Assembly (NCBI RefSeq): GCF_002160065.1
Contig: NZ_NFJW01000008.1
Span: forward strand, 1-64,000
Length of the DNA: 64,000 nt
Direction: 5' to 3'
Origin: Collinsella sp. An2
Lineage (GTDB): Bacteria; Actinomycetota; Coriobacteriia; Coriobacteriales; Coriobacteriaceae
The notes beneath the pieces are model-generated. The model saw only the letters and a list, made by a program, of their open reading frames with translations. It did no database searches and was not told where the DNA came from. This document shows positions 7,801 to 16,745 of the stretch, piece after piece. The first letter of the stretch is position 1; each line of letters starts with the position of its first letter. The position numbers and the translations under genes were made by a program.

Positions 7801-8799
7801 CTAGGCAAGGTCGCGGGCGGCGGGAATCCCGTGGAGCGAGGTCGCCTCGGTGACGCCGGCAACGAGCGCGGACTCGAGGGCGCGCGTCGCCGCAAGTCCG
7901 ATGATATCGAGCGGCAGCTCCTCGTCGAGGGTCCCGGAGGCAAGCACATAGATGGTGTCGCCGTCGTTGGTGGTGTGCGTGGGACGAATGACGTGAGCAT
8001 AGGCATCTGCTGCCATCTGGGCGACCTTGGTCGCCTGTGCCTTGGTGAGACGGGCGTTGGTGACGATGCACGAGATGGTGGTGTTGGTGCGGTCGAGCGG
8101 CATGCGCGTCGCTGCGCCCTGCCCAAGCATCGCTTCCTCCATGCTTGCGATTTCATGGGAGTCCGGAGCGGTGCGCATTCCGGCGATAGGTGAGAGCGTC
8201 GCGGGGTCGACGACGTTTCCGCAGGCGTTCACGACGGCGACGGCACCTACCGTAAGGTCGCCCACGGCGATGGCCCGCGCCCCCAGACCGCCCTTCATGG
8301 CGCAGGCGGGACCGTTGAGCTTGCCGACAGTGGCACCGGTTCCAGCGCCCACGACGCCTTCGGCAATCGGCTCGCCTGCATGTGAGAAGGCCGCGCGCGT
8401 GGCCTCGATGCCCTCAGCGACGCCGGGACGTATGGTGGCATCGCCGAAGGCGAGATCAAAGATGCAGCTCGAGCAGACGATGGGGACGAGCGCCGCCCCG
8501 GTGTCCAGTCCGATGCCGCGTGCTTCAAGCTCGCGCGCTACGCCAGATGCGGCTTCGAGTCCAAAGGCCGATCCGCCCGATAGGCAGACGGCGTGGACCA
8601 CATTGACCGTGTTTTCGGGTTTCAGCAGATCGGTCTCGCGCGACGCCGGAGCGCCTCCGCGCACATCGACGCCCCCGGTGGCACCCTGAGGGGCGACGAT
8701 GACGGTGCAACCGGTTCCCGCCTCGCGGTTGGTGCTGTGTCCAATAAGAAAACCGTCGACTTCGTTGATGCCGATGGTGCGATATGCGGTGTCGGTCAT
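7801..8799 (-). CDS. P1 family (S58, DmpA-like) peptidase
   Basis: The 332-residue protein matches the P1/DmpA Ntn-type aminopeptidase family, which self-cleaves to expose a catalytic N-terminal Ser or Thr. Seen here: GFLIGHSTNREAGTGCTVIV, the glycine-rich VCLSGGSAFGLEAASGVARE, and TVGKLNGPACAMKGGLG, followed by NTTISCIVTNARLTKAQATK near the C-terminus. GGAAGGAAG precedes the ATG. Members hydrolyse N-terminal amino acids or beta-peptides, but the natural substrate of this one cannot be told. It is transcribed alone, with about 130 bp to the upstream maf gene and the bidirectional terminator beyond its end. Confidence 0.88.
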   Translation of the reverse strand: MTDTAYRTIGINEVDGFLIGHSTNREAGTGCTVIVAPQGATGGVDVRGGAPASRETDLLKPENTVNVVHAVCLSGGSAFGLEAASGVARELEARGIGLDTGAALVPIVCSSCIFDLAFGDATIRPGVAEGIEATRAAFSHAGEPIAEGVVGAGTGATVGKLNGPACAMKGGLGARAIAVGDLTVGAVAVVNACGNVVDPATLSPIAGMRTAPDSHEIASMEEAMLGQGAATRMPLDRTNTTISCIVTNARLTKAQATKVAQMAADAYAHVIRPTHTTNDGDTIYVLASGTLDEELPLDIIGLAATRALESALVAGVTEATSLHGIPAARDLA

Positions 8800-8930
8800 G
8801 GGCTTCCTTCCAATAACGGTTTGGGGCGGTTCGAGCTGTGAGATTCCTGCCCTGTTGTTGTGCTATCTGTGCCGGAGACGTCGCCGTCCAATGGCAGGCG
8901 ATCGGGCGGTGCTGTGCGTCAGGTGGGTCC

Positions 8931-9554
8931 CTACGCGTGGGTGCTCCCCGCCGTAAGCTGGTCGATGGCTCGAGCGACGCGGGCGATTGGAAGCCCGACG
9001 ACGTTGTAGAAGTCGCCGTCGATTTTGCGCACGAGCATGCGTCCGCCCGTGCCCTGAATGCCGTAGGAGCCTGCCTTGTCGAGCGGCTCGCCGCTGGCGA
9101 CGTACCGCTCGATCTCATCATCGGACAGGGGATAGAACGTGACGTCGGTGACTTCGACGAAGCCGATGGATGTCCCGTCGGCTTCGTCGCTTGAATCCGT
9201 TTCCTGTGCTGCATATTCCGGCTCGCAGCGCATCACGTATGCTCCCGTCATGACCTGGTGCGTCCTGCCGGAGAGGCGTCTCAGCATATGACATGCGTCG
9301 TTCGCGTCGAGCGGCTTGCCCAGGATCGCGCCGTCGATGGCGACCACGGTATCGGCGGCAACCACGAGCTCGCCCGGTTGGGCATGAGCGGACGCCACCG
9401 CATGCGCTTTCAGGCGCGAAAGGCGGCCGACCAGCTCTGCCGGCCCCTCGTCGGGAAGGGCCGTCTCATCGATGTCTGCCGGGATGGTCTGGAAGTCGTA
9501 GCCCGCCTCGCGCATGAGTTCGACGCGGCGGGGAGACTGCGAGGCAAGAATCAT
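8931..9554 (-). CDS. maf: Maf-family nucleoside triphosphate pyrophosphatase
   Basis: The 207-residue protein starts MILASQSPRRVELM, the N-terminal Maf signature, and has AADTVV (66-71) and QVMTGAYVM. Maf proteins cleave non-canonical or specific NTPs to NMP and pyrophosphate and are linked to septum control and nucleotide quality control. The start overlaps the stop of the upstream DJ-1 gene by ATGA, so the two are co-translated. A Glu/Asp-rich insert of about 15 residues (QETDSSDEADG) interrupts the usual core and slightly lengthens the protein. Confidence 0.93.
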   Translation of the reverse strand: MILASQSPRRVELMREAGYDFQTIPADIDETALPDEGPAELVGRLSRLKAHAVASAHAQPGELVVAADTVVAIDGAILGKPLDANDACHMLRRLSGRTHQVMTGAYVMRCEPEYAAQETDSSDEADGTSIGFVEVTDVTFYPLSDDEIERYVASGEPLDKAGSYGIQGTGGRMLVRKIDGDFYNVVGLPIARVARAIDQLTAGSTHA

Positions 9555-10096
9555 AGCTGGATGCTCTCACGAACCTTCTCGACGGCCTTCTCGCCGGCGA
9601 TGTCCTTCAGAATCGCAAGCGCGAAGGGCAAGGCCTGTCCCATGGCGGATGCCGTGATGATGTTGCCGTCGACGACGACCGTCTTGGGTCCGGCAAACGT
9701 GCCGGCGGGAAGCGAGCTCTCAAAGCCTGGGAAGCAGGTCGCCTTGCGGCCGATGAGCAGGCCGAGCTCGCCCAGAATGGACGGTGCGGCGCAGATGGCC
9801 GCCACGTGCTTGTTGGCGGCAAACTCGCTCACCAGCTCGCAAACGCGCTGGTCGCGGCGCAGGTTGCTGGCACCGGGCATGCCGCCGGGCAGCACGATGT
9901 AGTCGTATTCGGACATGTCGACCTCGTCGAGGGTGTAGTCGCACACGATGTTCACCTGCTGGGCGCTCACCGCCTCGCGGGTGGCCATGATCGAGATGAG
10001 CGAGGCGCGCACGCCGCCACGGCGCAGTACGTCGAGTGCGGTCAGACACTCGATGGTCTCGAATCCATCGGCAACCAAGATGGCAACAGCAGACAT
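9551..10096 (-). CDS. DJ-1/PfpI family protein
   Basis: The 181-residue protein belongs to the DJ-1/ThiJ/PfpI superfamily, closest by pattern to YajL/DJ-1. The nucleophile elbow is AAICAAPSILGELGL with Cys102, and the partner acidic residue is in GFETIECL (Glu13 or Glu16). Members act as glyoxalases, deglycases or redox-sensitive chaperones; the activity of this one is not determined by sequence. GAAAGGA precedes the ATG. It forms a two-gene unit with maf through an ATGA overlap and lies just downstream of rlmD on the same strand. Confidence 0.9.
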   Translation of the reverse strand: MSAVAILVADGFETIECLTALDVLRRGGVRASLISIMATREAVSAQQVNIVCDYTLDEVDMSEYDYIVLPGGMPGASNLRRDQRVCELVSEFAANKHVAAICAAPSILGELGLLIGRKATCFPGFESSLPAGTFAGPKTVVVDGNIITASAMGQALPFALAILKDIAGEKAVEKVRESIQL

Positions 10097-10177
10097 GGGA
10101 AATCCTTTCGACGCGGTACATCAACTGCGCTTATACCCAAATAGGCACGCCAATGCGGGCGCTGGGGGCAAGCGGCA

Positions 10178-11494
10178 TCACTTGTTACGTGTAAGGTGGA
10201 CGACCGTCTCGCAGTGGAAGGTCTGGGGGAAGAGGTCGACCGGCGTGACGGAGACGGGGCGGAACGTGCCGTCGCTGCGGAAGCGCGCAAGGTCGCGTGC
10301 GAGCGTTGCGGGATCGCAGGAGACATAGGCCACGTCGCGCGCCGAGGTGGACGCGATGAGCGAGACCGCCTCGGGCGCAAGGCCAGCGCGTGGCGGGTCG
10401 ACCACGAGCACGTCTGCGTCTTGGTCGGGAAACTCGCGCACGGCGTCGCCGCCGATGACGTCGACGTTGTCCAGGTGTGCGGCGTCGATGTTGTGACGCA
10501 GGTCGCGCACGGCAGGGCCGTATGCTTCGACCGCGGCAACGTAGTCCGCGCGACGGGCGAGCGGCAGGGTAAAGGTGCCCGCCCCGCAGTACAAGTCGAT
10601 GGCGAGGTCTTCGGGGCCGGGTTTGAGGGCGTCCATGACCAGGTCGATAAGGATCTCCGCTGCCGGGGTGTTTACCTGGAAGAACGAGGGCGCCGAGATG
10701 CGCATGCGCTCGCCCGCGATCTGCTCGGTCCAGGAACCGGTGCCGGCGAGGAGCTCGACCTTGCTCACGCGGCGCGCTCGCTGCTCACCCTTGGTCATGA
10801 CGCGCACGATGCCTGTCGGCGACAGGGCGTCTTCAAGCACGCGAGACACGTGGGCGCGGGGGAAGGAGCCGGTGGGCGTCCAGAGGGCGACTTCAAGAGC
10901 GCCGGTGCGGCGGCTTGCGCGCACGCCGACGCGTTCGAGCGAAAGGTCGCGTGAGTTGCCCAGGTAGCCCAGGGCTCCGGCAACCGCCTTGATGGCGCGG
11001 GGATATGCCTGCTCAAAGAGGGGGCAGGAGTCCACCGAGATGATCTGGTTGGGGTCGAGGCCGTGCATGCCCAGACGCATGCGGCCGTTCGAGAAGGACG
11101 GCGCGAGTTCAACCTTGTTACGGTATCCCCAGGCATCCTTCGTGTAGCGGATGGGCTGCACGAGCTCGGCAACCTCGTCGTGGTCAAACTTGCCGATGCG
11201 CTCGAGAGCCGAGCGAAGGTTGTCCTCCTTGGCGGCGAGCTGCGTGTCGCGCTTGAGGGCGCCCCAGGGGCATCCGCCGCACACCCCCACAAAGGGGCAG
11301 GGGGCTTTGGTGCGATGGGGCGAGGGTTCCAAGATCTCTTCGGCGGTGGCGCGGATGAGCGAGACGTCTTCCCGGTCCACGCGCGCCTCTACGACATCGC
11401 CCGCAACGGCCCCCGAGACGAAGGCAGCCTTGCCGTCCTCGGTGTGAGCGAGGCCGTCCGGTCCGTAGGCCATGCGTTCGATGGTGAGTCTCAT
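10178..11494 (-). CDS. rlmD: 23S rRNA (uracil-C5)-methyltransferase, RlmD/RumA family
   Basis: The 438-residue SAM-dependent enzyme has an N-terminal TRAM-like domain (about 1-55), an iron-sulfur cysteine set (C66, C72, C75 in APCPFVGVCGGCPWG, with another Cys near 159), and a C-terminal methyltransferase domain with DLYCGAGTFTLPLA, VVDPPRAGL and the catalytic SCDPATLARDL. It methylates a uracil in 23S rRNA, or possibly tRNA as in some TrmA-like paralogues. The start MRLTIERM is chosen for GAAAGGG upstream; longer reading frames continue into a Cys-rich, unlikely N-terminus. The enzyme and cluster are cytosolic. Confidence 0.92.
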   Translation of the reverse strand: MRLTIERMAYGPDGLAHTEDGKAAFVSGAVAGDVVEARVDREDVSLIRATAEEILEPSPHRTKAPCPFVGVCGGCPWGALKRDTQLAAKEDNLRSALERIGKFDHDEVAELVQPIRYTKDAWGYRNKVELAPSFSNGRMRLGMHGLDPNQIISVDSCPLFEQAYPRAIKAVAGALGYLGNSRDLSLERVGVRASRRTGALEVALWTPTGSFPRAHVSRVLEDALSPTGIVRVMTKGEQRARRVSKVELLAGTGSWTEQIAGERMRISAPSFFQVNTPAAEILIDLVMDALKPGPEDLAIDLYCGAGTFTLPLARRADYVAAVEAYGPAVRDLRHNIDAAHLDNVDVIGGDAVREFPDQDADVLVVDPPRAGLAPEAVSLIASTSARDVAYVSCDPATLARDLARFRSDGTFRPVSVTPVDLFPQTFHCETVVHLTRNK

Positions 11495-11649
11495 GGATAT
11501 CCCTTTCTGCGAAATCGTCGTCTGGACAAGTGTAGCGTGTTCGTCGTGGTCGCAGGCGCATGGCCTCTGAGCGCAAAAGAAAACCGCCGTGGCGGCGCGG
11601 GCGGCGAACTGAGAGGGTGCTTTTCGTACGTTGCCAGGACGTCCACGAA

Positions 11650-11681
11650 AAGCGCCCGATGCTGTTACGCACCGGGCGCTT
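11650..11681 (-). terminator. Terminator of the polyphosphate kinase gene
   Basis: AAGCGCCCG (near 11650-11658) pairs with CGGGCGCTT (11673-11681) around a 14-nt loop. On the minus strand it is followed by TTTTC. It lies 70 bp beyond the ppk1 stop. Confidence 0.75.
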
Positions 11682-11751
11682 GGCAAGCGCGATCGTTGGT
11701 AAGGCTACGCAGCGCGGGGGTGAGCGATGGTGGGACCGCCCGTGTGCGCCT

Positions 11752-14529
11752 TTACTGTCGACCCGACGAGTCGGCGTTGCCGCGAATGAGCGTCTTGATG
11801 CCCAGGCCGATGAGGGCAAGGCCCGTGCGCAGCCGTCCGGGCTGGCGCTTGGCCAAGGTCGTGCGCGTGGCGGCGGCGCTTGAAGCCGGCGTCTTGGGCG
11901 CGTCGGTTGCCGGCTGAGAGCCGGTGGGCTGCTCGGGCTCGATGAGCGTTGCCTGGACGGGAATCTCACTCGTGGGCTGTGGTGAGGCCGGCGCCGGGGA
12001 AGAGGTGTGCTCGGGGCGCGCGGAGGACGTGGCCTCGTCAGCCATCGGCTTCGAAGGAGTCACTTCGGGCGCTGGGGAGGCGGACTCGGCGGCAGAGGTG
12101 GCCTCGGCGGCAGGCGCGGCGGTCGAGGCCACCTCGGTGTCAGCGGCCGGCTGAGCCGGCGCATCCGCATCCGTCGATGCTGCCTTCGGAGTCGTGTCAG
12201 CGTCCTCAGCTGCAGCGGTCGGCTTCAAGCACTCGACCTCGCCCTCTGAGGCGACGTGCTTAGCCTCGGCGGCATGCTCGCGGGTCTCCTCCTCGGCGGC
12301 ACGCAGCGTCTCGGCCGCGGCCTCGCGCTCCTGCTCACCCACGGCCACCTTGGCATGGTGCGCCTTGCGTGCCTCTTCGGCGGCCGCGGCGCGGGCATAT
12401 GCCTGAGCCAGCAGGAATTCCTGCGAGTTGAAGGGCTTCTCGCCTTCGGCGAGCTTGATCTTCTCCCATTCGCCCGTGCTGGAGAGCTCACGCGCCTTCA
12501 CGTTGTCGTCAAGCTGGGCTTGGACATAGCCACGTACCAGCTCGCGGCAGGCAGGGTCCAGCACCGGATAGGCAATCTCTACGCGGTGCTCGGTGTTGCG
12601 GGTCATCATGTCGGCGGAGGACAGGTAGATGATGTCCGCATCGACGCCGAAGGAGTACACGCGTGCGTGTTCCAGGAAACGGCCCACGATGGAGCGGATG
12701 TGTACGTTCTCGGTCTTGCCGGGAATGCCGGGCAGCAGACACGAGATGCCGCGGATGATCATCTCCACCTGCACGCCTGCCTGCGAGGCCTCGACGATCT
12801 TGTCGATGATCTCGCGGTCGGTGAGGGAGTTCATCTTGAAGAACACGCGGGCGGGTTCGCCGGCAAGCGCGCGCTCGATCTCGCGGTTGAGGCCGTTCAT
12901 GACCATGGGCTTGAGGCCCGCGGGAGCGACTCCCAGATAGCGGTAGTGCCCGCGCAGGTTGCCAAGCGCCAGGTTGCGGAAGAACGAGTTGGCGTCCTCT
13001 CCGATGCCGGGATGCGCGGTCATGAGCATGAAGTCGGAGTACAGGCGCGCCGTCTTCTCGTTGAAGTTGCCCGTGCCCAGCAGCGTGATGCGGGTGAGCG
13101 CCATGCCGTGGCGATAGGTGAGCTGGCAGATCTTGGAGTGGCATTTGAAGCCCTCGGAGCCGTAGATGACGGTGCAGCCGGCCTCCTCCAGGCGCTCGGC
13201 CCACTCGATGTTGTTCTGCTCGTCGAAGCGCGCGCGAAGCTCCATGAGCACCGTGACCTCTTTGCCGTTTTCCGCGGCGTCGATGAGCGCCTCGCAGAGT
13301 CGCGACTGCTTGGCCACGCGGTACAGCGTGATGCGCATGGAGATGCAGGCCTCGTCAAAGGCGGCCTCGTGCATGAGGTCAAGCAATGTGTTCATGGATT
13401 CGTACGGGTAGAACAGCAGCTTGTCGCCTTCGATCACCTGGTCACAGATGCGCCGGCCGGGCTGGAACATGGGGCTCGGCTGCGGACGGAACGGGGTGAA
13501 CAGGAGCTCGGAGCGCGAGGTCTCGGGCAGATGGCTCTCGAGGCTGTAGACGTAGCCCAGGTCCAGCGGGATGTCACGCACCATGACGGCGCGGCTCGTG
13601 AGGTCGAGGGACTTGCGGATGGTCTTGAGCGTGGAAGGCTCGAGCGAGCCGCTCACGTTGAGGCATACCGGCTGCAGGCGTAGGCGCTTCTTCAGGATGC
13701 GCTTCATGTGCAGGCGGTAGTCCTCCTCTTCCTCGACGCCCTCTCCGTCCGGATCGATATCGGCGTTGCGAATCACGCGGATCACGGCGCGGTCGAGCGG
13801 GGTGTAGGAACCAAAGCAGCTGTTCAGGCACGTGAGGATGATGTCTTCGAGCAGGATGTAGCGATACTCGCCAGGGGCGCTTGGAATCTCGACGACACGG
13901 TTCATCGACGAGGGGATCTCGATGAGTCCCAGCAGGCGTCCCTCGTCCACGCTGTCCAGCCCGCAAGCCAGGTACAGCGCGCCGTTGCGCAGGTTGGGGA
14001 AGGGGTGGCGCGGGTCGATGACCAGCGGCGAGATGATGGGGGAGACGTAGGACTGGAAGTAGCGCTCCACGAAGGTCCGCTCGTCGCCAGCCAGGTTGTC
14101 GGGCGTGACGCGATGGACGCCCCACGATGCCAGGCTCGACTCGATGGAGTGGAAGACGCCCGTGGCGCGCTCCATGAGCGGCGGCAGCGTTTCGAAGACG
14201 CGGTCGATCTGCTCGGACGGCGTCATGTTGCTCTTGTTGTCCACGGGCTGGCGCTTCAGGGTGGCAAGGTCCGAAAGCCCGCCGATGCGGATCATGAAGA
14301 ACTCGTCCAGGTTGGACTCGAAGATGGCGACGAACTTGATGCGCTCGAAGAGCGGTACCGTGGTGTCGAACGCCTCGTCCAGCACGCGGTTGTCAAACCG
14401 CAGCCAGCTGAGCTCGCGGTTTTGGGTGTAGGAGAAGTCATAGCGTTCGGACCGCGGAATCTCGGTCACGCCGCCCTTGTGCTTCTTGTCGCCTTTGTCC
14501 TTCGCTTTCTTGTCGGCCTTCGCTGCCAT
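11752..14529 (-). CDS. ppk1: Polyphosphate kinase 1 with long Ala/Glu/Pro-rich C-terminal tail
   Basis: PPK1 reversibly makes inorganic polyphosphate from ATP. The core (about 1-700) has the family landmarks NRELSWLRFDNRVLDEA near the N-terminus, ESNLDEFFMIRIGGL, the HKD-like GFKCHSKICQLTYRHG with the catalytic histidine, and LGTGNFNEKTARLYSDF. Known PPK1 proteins usually end near 690-740 residues; this one has 925. The last 220 or so residues are low-complexity Ala, Glu, Thr, Pro and Ser and end in a basic patch (TLAKRQPGRLRTGLALIG). The tail looks disordered and may tether the enzyme or bind partners. The N-terminus also has a Lys-rich leader. GAGGAG precedes the ATG. Confidence 0.96.
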   Translation of the reverse strand: MAAKADKKAKDKGDKKHKGGVTEIPRSERYDFSYTQNRELSWLRFDNRVLDEAFDTTVPLFERIKFVAIFESNLDEFFMIRIGGLSDLATLKRQPVDNKSNMTPSEQIDRVFETLPPLMERATGVFHSIESSLASWGVHRVTPDNLAGDERTFVERYFQSYVSPIISPLVIDPRHPFPNLRNGALYLACGLDSVDEGRLLGLIEIPSSMNRVVEIPSAPGEYRYILLEDIILTCLNSCFGSYTPLDRAVIRVIRNADIDPDGEGVEEEEDYRLHMKRILKKRLRLQPVCLNVSGSLEPSTLKTIRKSLDLTSRAVMVRDIPLDLGYVYSLESHLPETSRSELLFTPFRPQPSPMFQPGRRICDQVIEGDKLLFYPYESMNTLLDLMHEAAFDEACISMRITLYRVAKQSRLCEALIDAAENGKEVTVLMELRARFDEQNNIEWAERLEEAGCTVIYGSEGFKCHSKICQLTYRHGMALTRITLLGTGNFNEKTARLYSDFMLMTAHPGIGEDANSFFRNLALGNLRGHYRYLGVAPAGLKPMVMNGLNREIERALAGEPARVFFKMNSLTDREIIDKIVEASQAGVQVEMIIRGISCLLPGIPGKTENVHIRSIVGRFLEHARVYSFGVDADIIYLSSADMMTRNTEHRVEIAYPVLDPACRELVRGYVQAQLDDNVKARELSSTGEWEKIKLAEGEKPFNSQEFLLAQAYARAAAAEEARKAHHAKVAVGEQEREAAAETLRAAEEETREHAAEAKHVASEGEVECLKPTAAAEDADTTPKAASTDADAPAQPAADTEVASTAAPAAEATSAAESASPAPEVTPSKPMADEATSSARPEHTSSPAPASPQPTSEIPVQATLIEPEQPTGSQPATDAPKTPASSAAATRTTLAKRQPGRLRTGLALIGLGIKTLIRGNADSSGRQ

Positions 14530-15213
14530 GGTCTCCTCGTCTCACGCGGCGCCACGCCGCGACGTCGTGAACATTTGACTGCCGTTGCGCCTCAGGGGCA
14601 CAACGGGGTTACATGAAAGTATAGTCCTCCCTTTATACGGCGTTCGAAGGCAGGCGGGCTCGTCGGACACAAAGCTTTATGAAAGCCTTACGTGGGCAGG
14701 GGGCGTGTCTGCATGTGTTTCGTCCTCACGTGTGAGCGGGGCTTTCGGACGGGTATGCTCATGCCTCGGCGGCGGTCGCGCCGTCGGGGCCAATGCGGCT
14801 TGGAGGGCAAGCGGTCCAAATGGGCCCGCAAACGGTTGCAGAGAGGGGATTATTGAATATTATTCCTAAAAACCTGAATTGCTATAAACGGGAATAAGGG
14901 TCGGCCGTTTCTGCCCACAAACTCATAAAGGAGGAAACATTATTCAGAAATCAGATTAAAATATACAAAAGAAATCACCACGGAATCTTTACAAAAAAGA
15001 ATTCAAGCACGTAAATGCGCTTTATTGTACAAGAGTGTCTTATGGGCATTTGTTACATAATATACCGTTCCCGTTCGCTTTTATACCGTTCAGGGGCAAG
15101 TGCGACAACAGAGGCGATTCTGGATATATCTATGGATGTCGGTACACACCGCCCTCACGGATAGGGCGAGACCAACGGTCCCCTCGGGGTCCTGACAGAA
15201 AGGTAGGAGGACG
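14530..15213 (+). other. Gene-free AT-rich control region upstream of arcA
   Basis: No coding frame is supported over 684 bp. The part 14840-15090 is strikingly AT-rich for this genome. It holds TATTGAATATTATTCCTA at 14851-14868 and CATTATTCAG near 14939-14948, both resembling half or whole ARG boxes bound by ArgR/AhrC regulators (inference). It also holds TTGTTACATAATATAC near 15051-15066 as a promoter-like stretch. A strong Shine-Dalgarno string AAAGGAGG at 14928-14935 is followed only by ATT codons and a stop after six codons. The region is probably the regulated promoter and leader of the arginine deiminase genes. Confidence 0.55.
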
Positions 15214-16455
15214 ATGACCAAAGGCTTGCATGTGACAAGTGAGATTGGCGCCCTGAAAAAGGTGTGCCTACATCGCCCGGGCGACGAGCTTCTCAACCTT
15301 CCGCCCGACGAGCTTGAACGGCTGCTCTTCGATGACGTCCCGTTTCTGGAGGTAGCCCAGCAGGAGCACGATACCTTCGCTCAGATCCTGCGCGACCAGG
15401 GAGTTCAGGTTCTCTATCTCGAGCAGCTCATGGCAGAGGCGCTCGACGCCGTGCCCGAAGCGCGCGAGGAGTTTCTCAATCAGTGGCTTGCCGAGGCGGG
15501 CATAAAGGGCAAAATCGCTCCCGCCGCCGTGCGCGAGCTGCTTGAGTCCATCACGGACAACCTCGAGTTCGTCAAGAAGACCATGGCCGGTATCACCAAG
15601 GCCGAGGTCGAGCTTCCGCTTACGAGCTCTGTCACTCTCGACTCTCTGGTAAACGTCGAGACCGAAAGTGACCTGCTTGTCGACCCGATGCCCAACCTGT
15701 ACTTCACGCGTGACCCGTTCGCCGTGGTGGGCAACGGAGTCAACCTCAACCGCATGTACTCCGTGACCCGCAACCGCGAGACCATCTACGGCAAGTACAT
15801 CTTCAAGTATCACCCCGACTATAAGAACACGTCGCTCTACTTCCGTCGCGACTCCTCGTTCCACACCGAGGGCGGCGACGTGCTCAACATCAACGAGCAT
15901 ACCATCGCGGTGGGCATCTCGCAGCGCACCCAGGCGGCGGCGATCGACGTCATGGCACAGAACATGTTCTGGAACTCCGACTCCAAGATCGACACGATCC
16001 TGGCGTTCAACATCCCGGTGTCCCGCGCCTTCATGCACCTCGACACGGTGTTCACGCAGATCGACGTGGACAAGTTCACCATTCATCCTGCCATCATGGG
16101 CACCCTGCAGGTGTTCAAGCTCACCCCGGGCAAGAATCCCGGCGAGGTCGAGATCAAGGAGACCACCGACACGCTCGAGCACATCCTGGCCCGCGCCCTG
16201 GGCATCGACGCGGTGAAGCTCATTCCCTGCGGTGGCGGCGACCCCATCGCGGCGGCGCGCGAGCAGTGGAACGACGGTTCCAACACCCTCGCGGTGGCGC
16301 CCGGCAAGATCTGCGTGTATCAGCGCAACACCGTCACCAACGACGTCCTCTACAAGGAGGGGATGGAGCTGCTCGTGGTGCCCTCGGCAGAGCTCTCCCG
16401 CGGCCGTGGCGGCCCGCGGTGCATGAGTATGCCGTTCTGGCGCGAAGACCTGTAA
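15214..16455 (+). CDS. arcA: Arginine deiminase
   Basis: The 413-residue enzyme hydrolyses arginine to citrulline and ammonia, first step of the ADI pathway giving ATP and acid resistance. Landmarks: EIGALKKVCLHRPGDE at the start, MPNLYFTRDPFAVVGNGV, HTEGGDVLNI, and the catalytic cysteine at 403 in RGGPRCMSMPFWREDL. GGTAGGAGG precedes the ATG. It is followed after 290 bp by ornithine carbamoyltransferase and then by a YfcC-type transporter. The 16456-16745 gap holds no gene. Its upstream region is unusually AT-rich and may bind an ArgR-type regulator. Confidence 0.98.
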   Translation: MTKGLHVTSEIGALKKVCLHRPGDELLNLPPDELERLLFDDVPFLEVAQQEHDTFAQILRDQGVQVLYLEQLMAEALDAVPEAREEFLNQWLAEAGIKGKIAPAAVRELLESITDNLEFVKKTMAGITKAEVELPLTSSVTLDSLVNVETESDLLVDPMPNLYFTRDPFAVVGNGVNLNRMYSVTRNRETIYGKYIFKYHPDYKNTSLYFRRDSSFHTEGGDVLNINEHTIAVGISQRTQAAAIDVMAQNMFWNSDSKIDTILAFNIPVSRAFMHLDTVFTQIDVDKFTIHPAIMGTLQVFKLTPGKNPGEVEIKETTDTLEHILARALGIDAVKLIPCGGGDPIAAAREQWNDGSNTLAVAPGKICVYQRNTVTNDVLYKEGMELLVVPSAELSRGRGGPRCMSMPFWREDL

Positions 16456-16745
16456 TGACGGCCTCCCCAGGTACCGCACCTTGCCGCTCAATCGTCGGTC
16501 GGCGCCCTTAGGCGTCCTCCCTCCTCTTTCACGGCAATCTGCGGCACCTGGGAAGCCCTGTGGGTGTCCGGGGCTGACTGTAGTGGCCCCGGAAGGCCCT
16601 GGTGGTGTTGGGGCCGAATCGATGGGTCCCAAAACCCCGTTGTTTCCATTGCAGATTGGATCTCGTAAGAGTGCGACTGCGGTTATTCTGATTCTTTGGG
16701 CGAATTCGCCCTCAATGCACGGACCCTGATACGAAAGGAACGAAC

